Assembly: GCF_035590735.1 (NCBI RefSeq)
Contig: NZ_CP141595.1
Span: 4,251,001-4,315,000, forward strand
DNA from: Rossellomorea aquimaris
Lineage (GTDB): Bacteria > Bacillota > Bacilli > Bacillales > Bacillaceae_B
DNA: 64,000 bases
Reading direction: 5' to 3'
The notes below the pieces were generated by a model. The model was given only the letters and a program-made list of their open reading frames with translations. It had not been told where the DNA came from and searched no databases. This document shows, one piece after another, positions 53,516 to 62,619 of the stretch; positions within the stretch are counted from its first letter, which is position 1, and the number at the start of each line of letters is the position of its first letter. The position numbers and the translations under genes are program-made.

Positions 53516-54265
53516 TTAATATTCAATAATTAGGATGGGTGTGCCAATCACAAAGGTTGTCTTAGCGCCCATTCCGCTTTTCCGTATACCTAGTTGTATA
53601 TTCATATCATCATTTTTTGTTGGTATAGTCCGTGACATTTGTTCCGAGTAAGCTGAAATGGAATAAAAGTCTTGTTCTTTAAGTGATTCCAGTTCTTTTG
53701 CGTCTAATTTCGACATTAATTCGACAGCCTGATTCGACAAAACTTTCTCAAGCTTATCATTGAATTCGCCTTTTATACAAGAGAAAATCATAGGTTTAGT
53801 AGTAAAAATGATTTCCATATTTGGGATAAACTCCGTATTGATATAATGCTTCGTCTTTTCTCCCAACGCTTTCTGATTTCCGCGCATCTCATACATACTG
53901 TACGAAACGGACTGCTTGTTTGTGAGGGTATGCTGCAACTTAATGGTTTCTTCCCCGTGAGACGTCTGACGTTGTCCCACAACCATTACTTCTTCAGCCG
54001 ATCTCTTCGTCACCCACTCAAAATCAGAAAATCTTTCTTGCATAGTAGTACTATATTTGGCAAACCCTTTATTCGTGAAGCTTTTTTTGTTTTCTCTTGC
54101 ATATAGAGACCATTCAGTTATCCGACCTTGAGAATGAACAATGGCTTGGTCGAGCTTTTCAATGTCCAATAAATGATTGGCTTCGATAGTGTTGTTCCCA
54201 TTAATAACAGGAAGAAAACCTAATCCAACAAAAAAGATTAAAATAATGTAAAGATACCGAGTCAT
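53516..54265 (-). CDS. ywmB: YwmB-like exported protein
   Basis: The 249-residue protein has an N-terminal signal/anchor (YLYIILIFFVGLGFLPVI) and the TATA-box-binding-like fold family of YwmB (DUF1779). It lies upstream of murAA, as in B. subtilis. Function unknown. Confidence 0.78.
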   Translation of the reverse strand: MTRYLYIILIFFVGLGFLPVINGNNTIEANHLLDIEKLDQAIVHSQGRITEWSLYARENKKSFTNKGFAKYSTTMQERFSDFEWVTKRSAEEVMVVGQRQTSHGEETIKLQHTLTNKQSVSYSMYEMRGNQKALGEKTKHYINTEFIPNMEIIFTTKPMIFSCIKGEFNDKLEKVLSNQAVELMSKLDAKELESLKEQDFYSISAYSEQMSRTIPTKNDDMNIQLGIRKSGMGAKTTFVIGTPILIIEY

Positions 54266-54487
54266 TTTCCATTCCTCCCCTTACCTAAAAGTCTGTCCGA
54301 ATAGGAGAAGAACATACTTGAAAATTGTCGTCATCTTTTTACAAATATTGAGTTGTCGGCAGGCTGTTACATGAAAGCGTTTCACATTGAAACTTTTTCA
54401 CAAAGGAACGAGCACAAAATTAATCTTACTTAAAACAGGCCCCGTTGAAAACATGCAGTAAGACCTATTTTTTGTCAGAAGCTCTAC

Positions 54488-54724
54488 TTATTCAAAGAAA
54501 ACAGGCAAGCTTTGAGACCACAGGTAGTAATCCAGTAAGAAACGGCTGACGGCTGATCCGATTGCGACCGTTAGTAGGATATACAATAGTCTCCCTTGAG
54601 CGACTCGATTTTTCTTGAGGAGCTTGTCTAACTGGATGGATTGCAAAGACCAAAATGTGATCCCGAATACAAATAGATGCACGAGCATGCTGATAAGGGC
54701 CTGCTGGCCAAAGCTTTCTATCAC
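54488..54724 (-). CDS. ywzB: DUF1146 membrane protein, YwzB-like
   Basis: The 78-residue protein starts (M)IESFGQQALISMLVHLFVFG and has two membrane helices with the DUF1146 pattern SLQSIQLDKLLKK between them. I chose GTG 54724 because AGGAG lies eight bases upstream, and related proteins begin at this point; the frame reaches 54733. It lies between atpC and ywmB. Confidence 0.75.
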   Translation of the reverse strand: MIESFGQQALISMLVHLFVFGITFWSLQSIQLDKLLKKNRVAQGRLLYILLTVAIGSAVSRFLLDYYLWSQSLPVFFE

Positions 54725-54903
54725 TCTTCTCACTCCTAATAATCAATTCGACGCACAAAGTCCATTTTACCATATAATTCAGTAACGATATATGGAATTC
54801 GCAAAATTTTTAGTTGAGTTGGGTAGAGGAAATTTAACCAGCTCTCTATAGGACTTACAATAGGGCAATGTAGATATAGCACCTGTTACTATACCTTCCA
54901 ACA

Positions 54904-54917
54904 GAGGTCCGTCCCTC
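54904..54917 (-). repeat. 14-mer copy downstream of atpC
   Basis: Perfect GAGGTCCGTCCCTC, 6 bp from the atp terminator, in the ywzB-atpC gap. Confidence 0.88.
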
Positions 54918-54922
54918 TATTC

Positions 54923-54957
54923 AAAAAAACCACCCCTCCACAAGGAAAGGGTGGTTT
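54923..54957 (-). terminator. Terminator of the atp operon
   Basis: AACCACCC / GGGTGGTT stem followed on the minus strand by a T run. Confidence 0.88.
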
Positions 54958-54968
54958 TGGTGTTTGTA

Positions 54969-55373
54969 TTAGAAGTTACGTTCGGAAACGTTAATTCTGT
55001 TCATGGCACGCTTTAGAGCGAGTTCGGCACGACGGAAGTCTACGTCGTCGCGTTGTGCCTGCATGCGGTCTTCTGCGCGGCCTTTTGCTTCTTTAGCGCG
55101 TTGTACATCGATAGCTTCTGCTGTTTCAGCAGACTGTGCTAGAATTGTCACTTGTTCAGGACGTACTTCTAAGAATCCGCCACTGACAGCTACAAGCTCA
55201 GTGTTGCCACCTTTTTTCAGGCGAACCGCACCGATTTGTAGTGGAGCAACCATCGGAATGTGTCCAGGTAAGATTCCAAGCTCACCGCTTTGAGCTTTCG
55301 TGCTCACCATTTCCACTTCTGAATCGTACACTGGGCCATCGGGAGTGACAATATTGACTTTTAATGTCTTCAT
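54969..55373 (-). CDS. atpC: ATP synthase F1 epsilon subunit
   Basis: The 134-residue epsilon subunit has KVNIVTPDGPVYDSEVEMVS, GELGILPGHIPMVAPL and a C-terminal helical pair rich in Ala, Arg and Glu. It links rotor to c-ring and can inhibit ATP hydrolysis. Last gene of the operon. Confidence 0.95.
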   Translation of the reverse strand: MKTLKVNIVTPDGPVYDSEVEMVSTKAQSGELGILPGHIPMVAPLQIGAVRLKKGGNTELVAVSGGFLEVRPEQVTILAQSAETAEAIDVQRAKEAKGRAEDRMQAQRDDVDFRRAELALKRAMNRINVSERNF

Positions 55374-55395
55374 TTTCTTCCCTCCTGGTCCCTAA

Positions 55396-56799
55396 TTATA
55401 CCTCTACGCCCATTTCTTTAGCTGCTGCTAATACATCCTCAATCGGACCTACTAGACGGAACGCATCTTCAGGAATGTGATCGTATTTACCGTCAAGGAT
55501 ATCTTTGAATCCTTTAACAGTGTCTTTCACTTCAACGTAAGAACCTTTTTGTCCAGTGAACTGTTCTGCAACGTGGAAGTTTTGAGATAAGAAGAATTGT
55601 ACACGACGAGCGCGGTGTACCGTCAGCTTATCATCATCAGAAAGCTCATCCATACCAAGGATCGCAATGATATCTTGAAGTTCTTTATAACGCTGTAATG
55701 TTTGTTGAACATTACGAGCGATGCTGTAGTGTTCTTCTCCTACAATTTCCGGAGAAAGAGCACGTGAAGTCGATGCTAATGGATCTACCGCAGGATAGAT
55801 ACCCATCTCAGAAAGCTTACGCTCAAGGTTCGTTGTTGCATCCAAGTGAGCGAAAGTTGTAGCAGGAGCCGGATCCGTGTAGTCATCGGCAGGTACATAG
55901 ATCGCTTGGATCGATGTTACAGAACCTACGTTAGTTGACGTGATACGCTCTTGCAATTGACCCATTTCAGTAGCAAGTGTCGGCTGGTAACCAACGGCTG
56001 ATGGCATACGGCCTAGTAGGGCAGAAACCTCTGAACCTGCTTGCGTGAAACGGAAGATGTTATCAATGAACAGAAGTACGTCTTGACCTTGCTCATCACG
56101 GAAGTATTCTGCCATTGTAAGACCCGTCAAGGCAACACGCATACGCGCACCTGGCGGCTCGTTCATTTGTCCGAATACCATCGCTGTTTTCTTGATAACG
56201 CCAGAGTCGCTCATCTCGTGGTAAAGGTCATTACCTTCACGAGTACGCTCTCCAACACCGGCGAATACAGAGATACCGCCGTGCTCTTGAGCGATGTTGT
56301 TGATAAGCTCCTGGATTAATACGGTTTTACCAACACCGGCACCACCGAATAGACCGATCTTACCACCCTTGATGTAAGGAGCAAGTAAGTCTACTACTTT
56401 AATACCTGTTTCCAGAATCTCAACTTCTGTTGAAAGCTGATCAAATGTAGGTGCTTGTCTATGAATTGGATCACGACGGATACCTGCTGCAAGAGGCTCG
56501 TCTAAATCGATTGATTCACCTAGAACGTTGAATACACGACCTAATGTGATATCCCCTACTGGTACAGAGATTGGTGCTCCTGTATCAAGCACGTCAGCTC
56601 CACGTTGTAAACCATCTGTGGAAGCCATCGCGATTGTACGTACAGAATCATCACCTAGGTGAAGGGCAACCTCTAATGTAAGTTCAGCTCTATCTGCAAT
56701 TTGGACCTTTAATGAGTTGTAGATATCAGGAAGTTGGCCATTAGCGAACTTGACATCGACAACTGGACCCATTACTTGAAGAACGTGTCCTTTGTTCAT
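55396..56799 (-). CDS. atpD: ATP synthase F1 beta subunit
   Basis: The 467-residue catalytic subunit has Walker A GGAGVGKTVLI, the DELSDDDKL segment and ALSPEIVGEEHY. It makes ATP at the alpha/beta interfaces. Confidence 0.97.
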   Translation of the reverse strand: MNKGHVLQVMGPVVDVKFANGQLPDIYNSLKVQIADRAELTLEVALHLGDDSVRTIAMASTDGLQRGADVLDTGAPISVPVGDITLGRVFNVLGESIDLDEPLAAGIRRDPIHRQAPTFDQLSTEVEILETGIKVVDLLAPYIKGGKIGLFGGAGVGKTVLIQELINNIAQEHGGISVFAGVGERTREGNDLYHEMSDSGVIKKTAMVFGQMNEPPGARMRVALTGLTMAEYFRDEQGQDVLLFIDNIFRFTQAGSEVSALLGRMPSAVGYQPTLATEMGQLQERITSTNVGSVTSIQAIYVPADDYTDPAPATTFAHLDATTNLERKLSEMGIYPAVDPLASTSRALSPEIVGEEHYSIARNVQQTLQRYKELQDIIAILGMDELSDDDKLTVHRARRVQFFLSQNFHVAEQFTGQKGSYVEVKDTVKGFKDILDGKYDHIPEDAFRLVGPIEDVLAAAKEMGVEV

Positions 56800-56868
56800 C
56801 TCTTTCCCTCCTAACTAGCTTTTGACGACAAAACTATGTTGTAATCCGGCTGAACCGGAATGTCATTT

Positions 56869-57729
56869 CTATTCGAGTGCTGCTGCCCCGCCGACGATTT
56901 CCGTGATTTCTTGGGTAATCGCTGCTTGACGCGCACGGTTATAAGAAAGTGTAAGGTTATTAATAATATCTTTCGCATTGTCTGTTGCGCTTCTCATTGC
57001 TGTCATACGGGCCGCGTGCTCACTGGCTTTACCATCAAGTAACGCTCCGTAAATCAAGCTCTCAGCATATTGAGGAAGCAACACTTCCAATATTTCTTCA
57101 GCATTAGGCTCAAACTCATAAGAAGTTAAGTTCGATGAAGAAGAATCAAGCTCCGTTAAAGGAAGAACCTTCTTCTCGGTAACATCTTGTTGAATGGCAC
57201 TGACATAGTGGTTGTAGTACATGTAAAGTTCATCATAAGCACCATCAGAGAACATGCTGACTGCCTTGTTGGCAATGTCTTTAATGTCTGCAAAGTTTGG
57301 TTGATCTGGTAGCCCTACAATACCTTCCACTACATTATCGCCTCGTTTTTGGAAGAAGTCCCTTCCAATACGACCTAACGCAATAATGGCGTATTCATCT
57401 TGTGAGCTGTGACGCTCTTTAATCGCATTACTTACAGCACGAATGACGCTCGAGTTATAAGCCCCCGCCAAACCGCGGTCAGATGTAATGACCAAGTAGC
57501 CGGTTTTTTTTACGGGGCGGGAGACTAGCATCGGATGCGTTACATCTGTGCTACCAAGGGAAATGGAAGCAACGACTTCCTGAATTTTCTCCATGTATGG
57601 GACGAAGGCTTTCGCATTCGATTCAGCACGGTTCAATTTAGAGGCAGAGACCATTTCCATTGCTTTCGTAATTTGACTGGTTTTCTTCGTAGATGTAATA
57701 CGAGTTTTTATGTCGCGTAACGATGCCAC
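56869..57729 (-). CDS. atpG: ATP synthase F1 gamma subunit
   Basis: The 286-residue rotor shaft has IKTRITSTKKTSQITKAMEM at the N-terminus and RMTAMRSATDNAKDIINNL at the C-terminus, the two coiled-coil helices that turn within the alpha/beta ring. Confidence 0.96.
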   Translation of the reverse strand: MASLRDIKTRITSTKKTSQITKAMEMVSASKLNRAESNAKAFVPYMEKIQEVVASISLGSTDVTHPMLVSRPVKKTGYLVITSDRGLAGAYNSSVIRAVSNAIKERHSSQDEYAIIALGRIGRDFFQKRGDNVVEGIVGLPDQPNFADIKDIANKAVSMFSDGAYDELYMYYNHYVSAIQQDVTEKKVLPLTELDSSSSNLTSYEFEPNAEEILEVLLPQYAESLIYGALLDGKASEHAARMTAMRSATDNAKDIINNLTLSYNRARQAAITQEITEIVGGAAALE

Positions 57730-57834
57730 TGGTTCTCACCACCCTTTTAAAATGTTAGTCATATTCACTAGAACCAACTAAATAATAGAATAATCAGCCG
57801 GTGTCATCAGAATGAACACCGACATCCTATAAAA

Positions 57835-59343
57835 TTACTCAGACTTTACAAATGTCTTCTTGAATTCGTTGATCGCAGCGACCATTGCATCGTCTTCAGG
57901 AAGACCTTTTGTTGTGCGGATATGGTCTAACAGTTCTGTATGGTTGTGATCTAACCAGCTTAGGAATTCACCTTCGAAACGACGAATATCTGTTACTGGA
58001 ATATCATCTAAATGACCTTTTGTTAATGAATAGAAGATCATAACTTGTTTTTCAACATTAAGTGGTTTGTTAAGATCCTGCTTCAGTACTTCAACAGTAC
58101 GGGCTCCACGGTTCAGTTTCGCTTGTGTCGCTTTATCAAGATCTGATCCGAACTGAGCAAATGCTTCAAGTTCACGGTATGCCGCTAAGTCTAGACGCAG
58201 TGTACCGGAAACCTTCTTCATCGCTTTGATTTGTGCGGATCCACCAACACGTGATACGGAAAGACCTGCATTGATCGCCGGACGAACACCGGAGAAGAAT
58301 AGGTCAGATTGTAAGAAAATCTGTCCGTCAGTGATGGAGATAACGTTTGTTGGAATATAAGCGGAGATATCTCCTGCTTGTGTTTCAACGAATGGTAATG
58401 CTGTGATGGAACCTCCACCTTTTGCATCACTTAATTTCGCTGCACGCTCAAGTAAACGAGAGTGTAAGTAGAATACGTCACCAGGGAATGCTTCACGGCC
58501 TGGAGGACGACGTAATAATAATGAAAGCTCGCGGTAAGCAGATGCTTGCTTAGAAAGATCATCATATACAACAAGAACGTGCTTGCCGCTATGCATGAAT
58601 TCTTCACCCATTGTGATACCAGCGTATGGTGCTAAGAATAGCATTGGAGCTGGTGAAGCAGCTGATGCCGTTACAACGATTGTGTAATCAAGGGCACCGT
58701 GCTTACGAAGCGTTTCAACTGCATTACGTACAGTTGATTCTTTTTGTCCGATCGCAACATAGATACAGATCATGTCTTGATCTTTTTGATTTAAGATCGA
58801 ATCGATCGCAACAGATGTTTTACCTGTTTGACGGTCTCCGATGATTAACTCACGTTGACCACGACCGATTGGAACTAGAGCGTCGATCGCTTTGATACCA
58901 GTTTGAAGTGGCTCGTGTACGGATTTACGATCCATTACACCAGGTGCTCCACCTTCAATTGGACGTGTTTTCGTTGTCGCAATTGGACCTAATCCATCAA
59001 CTGGTTGTCCAAGTGAGTTTACAACACGACCTACTAATTCCTGTCCTACTGGAACTTCCATGATACGTCCAGTACGACGAACCTCATCGCCTTCACGAAT
59101 GTCTTTAAATGGTCCGAGAATGATGATACCTACGTTGTTTTCCTCTAAGTTCTGCGCCATACCCATGACACCGTTAGAAAATTCAACAAGCTCTCCAGCC
59201 ATGACATTGTCGAGGCCATGAGCACGAGCGATACCGTCACCGATTTGGATAACTGTACCTACATCGCTTACTTTCATCTCAGACTGATAGTTTTCAATTT
59301 GCTTTTTTATCAGCGCGCTGATTTCTTCCGCCTTGATGCTCAT
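57835..59343 (-). CDS. atpA: ATP synthase F1 alpha subunit
   Basis: The 502-residue non-catalytic nucleotide-binding subunit has Walker A GDRQTGKTSVA, and SVSRVGGSAQIKAMKKVSG. The start MSIKAEEIS at 59343 has GGGGTGA six bases upstream; the frame extends to 59352. Confidence 0.96.
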   Translation of the reverse strand: MSIKAEEISALIKKQIENYQSEMKVSDVGTVIQIGDGIARAHGLDNVMAGELVEFSNGVMGMAQNLEENNVGIIILGPFKDIREGDEVRRTGRIMEVPVGQELVGRVVNSLGQPVDGLGPIATTKTRPIEGGAPGVMDRKSVHEPLQTGIKAIDALVPIGRGQRELIIGDRQTGKTSVAIDSILNQKDQDMICIYVAIGQKESTVRNAVETLRKHGALDYTIVVTASAASPAPMLFLAPYAGITMGEEFMHSGKHVLVVYDDLSKQASAYRELSLLLRRPPGREAFPGDVFYLHSRLLERAAKLSDAKGGGSITALPFVETQAGDISAYIPTNVISITDGQIFLQSDLFFSGVRPAINAGLSVSRVGGSAQIKAMKKVSGTLRLDLAAYRELEAFAQFGSDLDKATQAKLNRGARTVEVLKQDLNKPLNVEKQVMIFYSLTKGHLDDIPVTDIRRFEGEFLSWLDHNHTELLDHIRTTKGLPEDDAMVAAINEFKKTFVKSE

Positions 59344-59370
59344 GAATTTCACCCCTCATTTATACGAAAG

Positions 59371-59907
59371 TTAACGAACAAGTTCACGCTCAAGACGATC
59401 CAACTTGCCAGCAAGTGTTCCGTCATAAATACGGTTGCCGATACGGACCTTAAGTCCGCCAAGTATGTTCTCGTCTATCACATTCTCAATTCTTAATGAT
59501 TGTTTACCAATTTTCTTAGCAAAAGAAGCTGAGATTGCTGTCTTCTCATCCTCTGTTAAAGCACGTACGGAGTACACCTTTGCTTCTGCAATTCCTCTAG
59601 CTTCATTAGATAGCTCGATGAATGCATCGACAACGCCCACTACCTGATCTTCACGATGACGATCAGTCATAAGAAGCAGTGTATTCAATACTGGTACTGA
59701 AACGCTTGAGAACGCTTCTTTCAACATGTCTTTCTTCTTATCCGTCGAAAACTTCGGATTTTCCAAAAGAATGCTTAATTCTTTATTTTGGATAAAAACG
59801 GATTTCACTGCACGAAGCTCTTGTTCAATCGCTTCTAATTGATTGTGTTCTTTGGCAATACTAAAAAGAGCTAACGCATAGCGTTTTGCGACTGTAGAGT
59901 AGCTCAT
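59371..59907 (-). CDS. atpH: ATP synthase F1 delta subunit
   Basis: The 178-residue stator cap has VAKRYALALFSIAKE at the start and the OSCP-type end GGLKVRIGNRIYDGTLAGKL. Its start overlaps the atpF end by 4 bp. Confidence 0.95.
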   Translation of the reverse strand: MSYSTVAKRYALALFSIAKEHNQLEAIEQELRAVKSVFIQNKELSILLENPKFSTDKKKDMLKEAFSSVSVPVLNTLLLMTDRHREDQVVGVVDAFIELSNEARGIAEAKVYSVRALTEDEKTAISASFAKKIGKQSLRIENVIDENILGGLKVRIGNRIYDGTLAGKLDRLERELVR

Positions 59908-60422
59908 CGCTCTTCTCCTGCCTCTTTAATATAATCGTTGATCAGCTTCTGTTGATCTTGAACAGAAAGTTCTTTTTCAATCACTTTCGATGCAATCAGA
60001 ACAGATAGTGAAGCAACCTGCTCGCGTAATGCTGCCATCGCTTGTTCTTTCTGCGTCTCGATTTCACGCTTCGCAGATTCTTTCAAGCGCTCAGACTCCT
60101 GACGAGCGGCAATGATGATTTGTTCACGTTGCTCATCGCCTTGCTTTTTAGAGTTCTCGATCATCGCTTGCGCTTCTTGACGAGCCTCTTTTAAAAGTTG
60201 ACGCTGTTCTTCCAAGCTCTTATTTGCTTCTAGACGGCTTTGTTCAGCCGCTTCTATTTCGCCTGCAATGTGATTCTCACGCTCTTGCATGATGCCCATC
60301 AAAGGACCCCAAGCAAACTTCTTCAATAACGCAAGAAGGATAAGGAACATAGCAAGCTGGAATACGATATCTCCACCTGTAAAGCCGCCACCAGCTCCAA
60401 GGACAAATGCGTTTGTAAGCAC
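59904..60422 (-). CDS. atpF: ATP synthase F0 b subunit
   Basis: The 172-residue stator stalk has one membrane helix (DIVFQLAMFLILLALLKKF) and a long charged coiled coil. The start appears to be GTG. Confidence 0.95.
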   Translation of the reverse strand: MLTNAFVLGAGGGFTGGDIVFQLAMFLILLALLKKFAWGPLMGIMQERENHIAGEIEAAEQSRLEANKSLEEQRQLLKEARQEAQAMIENSKKQGDEQREQIIIAARQESERLKESAKREIETQKEQAMAALREQVASLSVLIASKVIEKELSVQDQQKLINDYIKEAGEER

Positions 60423-60532
60423 GCGGTTTCACTCCCTTCAAGAGTCAATGCCTTCCATAAAGAAAGCTGTACAATATCGGCAATTGCCGTATCATTCATA
60501 GTCACATGTTCATAAGTACTAAACATAAAGGA

Positions 60533-60566
60533 ATGGCGAAGGTTCTTATCGAATGATCTTCGCCAT
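60533..60566 (-). promoter_or_regulatory. Stem-loop in the atpE-atpF gap
   Basis: A perfect 9-bp stem, ATGGCGAAG / CTTCGCCAT, with a 16-nt loop and no T run lies between the c- and b-subunit genes. Such hairpins can stabilise upstream mRNA, which suits the high copy number of subunit c. Confidence 0.6.
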
Positions 60567-60585
60567 CTTGAACTTTAAACTGCTA

Positions 60586-60798
60586 TTATTGACCCATTAC
60601 GATGAATGCGATAACTACTGCGATGATAGGAATCGCCTCTACTAACGCAACCCCGATGAACATTGTAGTTTGAAGCATTCCACGAGCTTCCGGTTGACGA
60701 GCCATACCTTCTACCGTACGTGAAACAATAAGACCGTTACCAATACCTGCACCTAGTGCTGCTAAACCGATTGCAATTGCTGCTGCTAAAAGACCCAT
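60586..60798 (-). CDS. atpE: ATP synthase F0 c subunit
   Basis: The 70-residue two-helix proteolipid has GMARQPEARGMLQTTMFIG and the ion-carrying Glu in ALVEAIPII. No extra Na+-binding motif is obvious, so it probably uses protons. Confidence 0.96.
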   Translation of the reverse strand: MGLLAAAIAIGLAALGAGIGNGLIVSRTVEGMARQPEARGMLQTTMFIGVALVEAIPIIAVVIAFIVMGQ

Positions 60799-60870
60799 TC
60801 TGAATTTCCTCCTTTAAATGTATGAAAAAATGTTTTGAGTAGTTTTGTTCAATTTTGAACAGGGTATATA

Positions 60871-61584
60871 TTAATGGTCCAGGCTGACTTTGTGAGCCAT
60901 ATAAACCATCGTTAACATAACAAAAATAAATGATTGGATTGCGCCGACAAAGATTGAGAATGCTTGCCATACAATCGTTGGGATAATGGCACCCAGTAAT
61001 CCGGCTGCTCCCATATGTGCGAGGCTTCCTACCAGTAGTGTAAGCAGGATTTCCCCAGCGTAGATGTTACCGTAAAGACGAAGACCAAGCGTTAGTGTGT
61101 TGGCAAATTCTTCAATGATCTTCAGCGGGAATAAGAACGACATAGGTCTGAAGAAGTCTTTACCGTATTCACCGAAGCCTTTCATCTTGATTGCATAATA
61201 GTGCGTTAACACAACGACCATAACTGCCAGGGTCATAGTGATAACTGGATCCGCTGTTGGTGACTTCCACCATAATTCGTGGTCAATGACTACCGAGAAC
61301 GGAAGCCCTAACATGTTCGAAACGAAAATGTACATGAGTAAAGTAAGTCCAAGGAGATGGAAACGACCACCTGTTTTCCAATCCATATTACTTTTTACGA
61401 TATTTTTGACAAAGTCCATGACCCACTCCATAAAGTTTTGCACTCCTGTTGGTTTCATGGCCAGTCTACGAGTTGACAGAACGGCGATTAGGAAAACAAC
61501 GGCACTTGCCACTGTGATCATCAGTACGTTTGCCAGGTTAAAAGTTAACCCTAGAAACTCGGCTGTAGGATTTTCATGATGCAA
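60871..61584 (-). CDS. atpB: ATP synthase F0 a subunit
   Basis: The 237-residue proton channel has five to six helices and the essential Arg in LTLGLRLYGNIYAGE. The start is TTG 61584 behind AGAGGTGA. Confidence 0.95.
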   Translation of the reverse strand: MHHENPTAEFLGLTFNLANVLMITVASAVVFLIAVLSTRRLAMKPTGVQNFMEWVMDFVKNIVKSNMDWKTGGRFHLLGLTLLMYIFVSNMLGLPFSVVIDHELWWKSPTADPVITMTLAVMVVVLTHYYAIKMKGFGEYGKDFFRPMSFLFPLKIIEEFANTLTLGLRLYGNIYAGEILLTLLVGSLAHMGAAGLLGAIIPTIVWQAFSIFVGAIQSFIFVMLTMVYMAHKVSLDH

Positions 61585-61606
61585 TGAAATTCACCTCTCT
61601 TCCCCG

Positions 61607-61981
61607 CTATTTATGAGCTAAAAGCTGCTGAATAAAATAATCTATCATAATGACAAGGTAAATTGTCATTAATCCCATAATGACGCTCAGGAGATGAAAG
61701 TGCTCAGGGTATTCCGTTGCAATAATGACTGCAAAGGCCGCACCTGCCATCCTTGAGAAGGTTCCTAATGATCGAACCTTTTGACCAGATTCTACTGCAT
61801 CACCGAATCGCACGGTCCTCCTCATGATCAGCCAGTGACTAAACAGACTGATGCCTGTCCCCAAAATAAGCCCAAGGAAAATAGACTGATAGGAAGTAAA
61901 ACCCCAACCGAGGACGTAAAGGGAAAGGAGGAAAAATATGTACTTACGATGCCTGTTAAACAATTGCTGAAGTTCTGGCAT
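61607..61981 (-). CDS. atpI: ATP synthase subunit I
   Basis: The 124-residue protein has four membrane helices. AtpI helps c-ring assembly and Mg2+ entry. GGGAG of its ribosome site overlaps the atpZ stop. Confidence 0.88.
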   Translation of the reverse strand: MPELQQLFNRHRKYIFFLLSLYVLGWGFTSYQSIFLGLILGTGISLFSHWLIMRRTVRFGDAVESGQKVRSLGTFSRMAGAAFAVIIATEYPEHFHLLSVIMGLMTIYLVIMIDYFIQQLLAHK

Positions 61982-61984
61982 ACA

Positions 61985-62206
61985 TTAATCTCCCGAATTG
62001 AAATGTTGGACTGTACGGAGCATGGTGTAGATTCCTGTTGCGAGCCCAAGGAGTAGTCCAATAATTAAGAAAAGTGGTGTGGTGCTCCATATTCCATCTA
62101 ACCATCTCCCGCCGAAGATCCCTATTAAAATAGAACCAACAAGCTGGGAAAGAATAGCAGAATACAAGACCATCGATTGATACGGGCGCCGATCATTTTG
62201 ACGCAT
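61985..62206 (-). CDS. atpZ: AtpZ/AtpQ-like membrane protein
   Basis: The 73-residue protein has two helices and the pattern GSILIGIFGGRWLDG ... GLLLGLATGIYTM of the ATPase_gene1 family, which with AtpI forms a cation channel in other bacteria. Start ATG 62206 behind GGAGA is preferred to GTG 62221; either is possible. Confidence 0.8.
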   Translation of the reverse strand: MRQNDRRPYQSMVLYSAILSQLVGSILIGIFGGRWLDGIWSTTPLFLIIGLLLGLATGIYTMLRTVQHFNSGD

Positions 62207-62325
62207 TTTATTCATCTCCACACATGTGATTTAGTGGAAAATCGTTCACACTGTACAAATGATGAAAAACCGTTTCCATACGGGTTCAACCCTTGTGAAA
62301 ACCTTATCATTTGATACCCTTTGTA

Positions 62326-62354
62326 AGCATACAATAGGGTATTATCTATGTCAA
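62326..62354 (-). promoter_or_regulatory. Sigma-A promoter of the atp operon
   Basis: TTGACA (62354-62349) and TATGCT (62331-62326) on the minus strand, 17 bp apart, about 120 bp before atpZ. Confidence 0.65.
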
Positions 62355-62405
62355 TGAGTTCAAGTTAAAAAGTTCACAACCTATCCACGCGTTTCCAGAT
62401 TGTTC

Positions 62406-62455
62406 ACATTTTTAACACATTTACAGAAAAGCGGAGGCGGGTTGGTCTCGCCCAT
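62406..62455. repeat. Fragment of a second Bacillaceae intergenic repeat
   Basis: AGAAAAGCGGAGGCG followed by GGTTGGTCTCGCCC resembles the common Bacillus repeat that begins AAAAGCGGAGGCGCCTTGG. Only a fragment is left here. Confidence 0.4.
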
Positions 62456-62562
62456 CCATAGATTCTACCTTCACATTCCCCTCCATTATATAGAAAATTC
62501 TTTTTATGAGTAACCCTTGAATTTAATGTAAATACTTCCAGTCCTTATATATTAACGTGACA

Positions 62563-62607
62563 AAGGTCCGTCCCTCGCCAGTTTGGAACTGGCGAGGGAC
62601 GGACCTT
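62563..62607. terminator. Perfect hairpin terminator of mnaA built from two 14-mers
   Basis: Two inverted copies of the dispersed motif (here ending AAGG / CCTT) extend into a perfect 21-bp stem with a 3-nt loop, 13 bp past the mnaA stop. It lacks a T run but should be a very stable RNA 3' end. Confidence 0.8.
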
Positions 62608-62619
62608 GAGGTCATTTGT

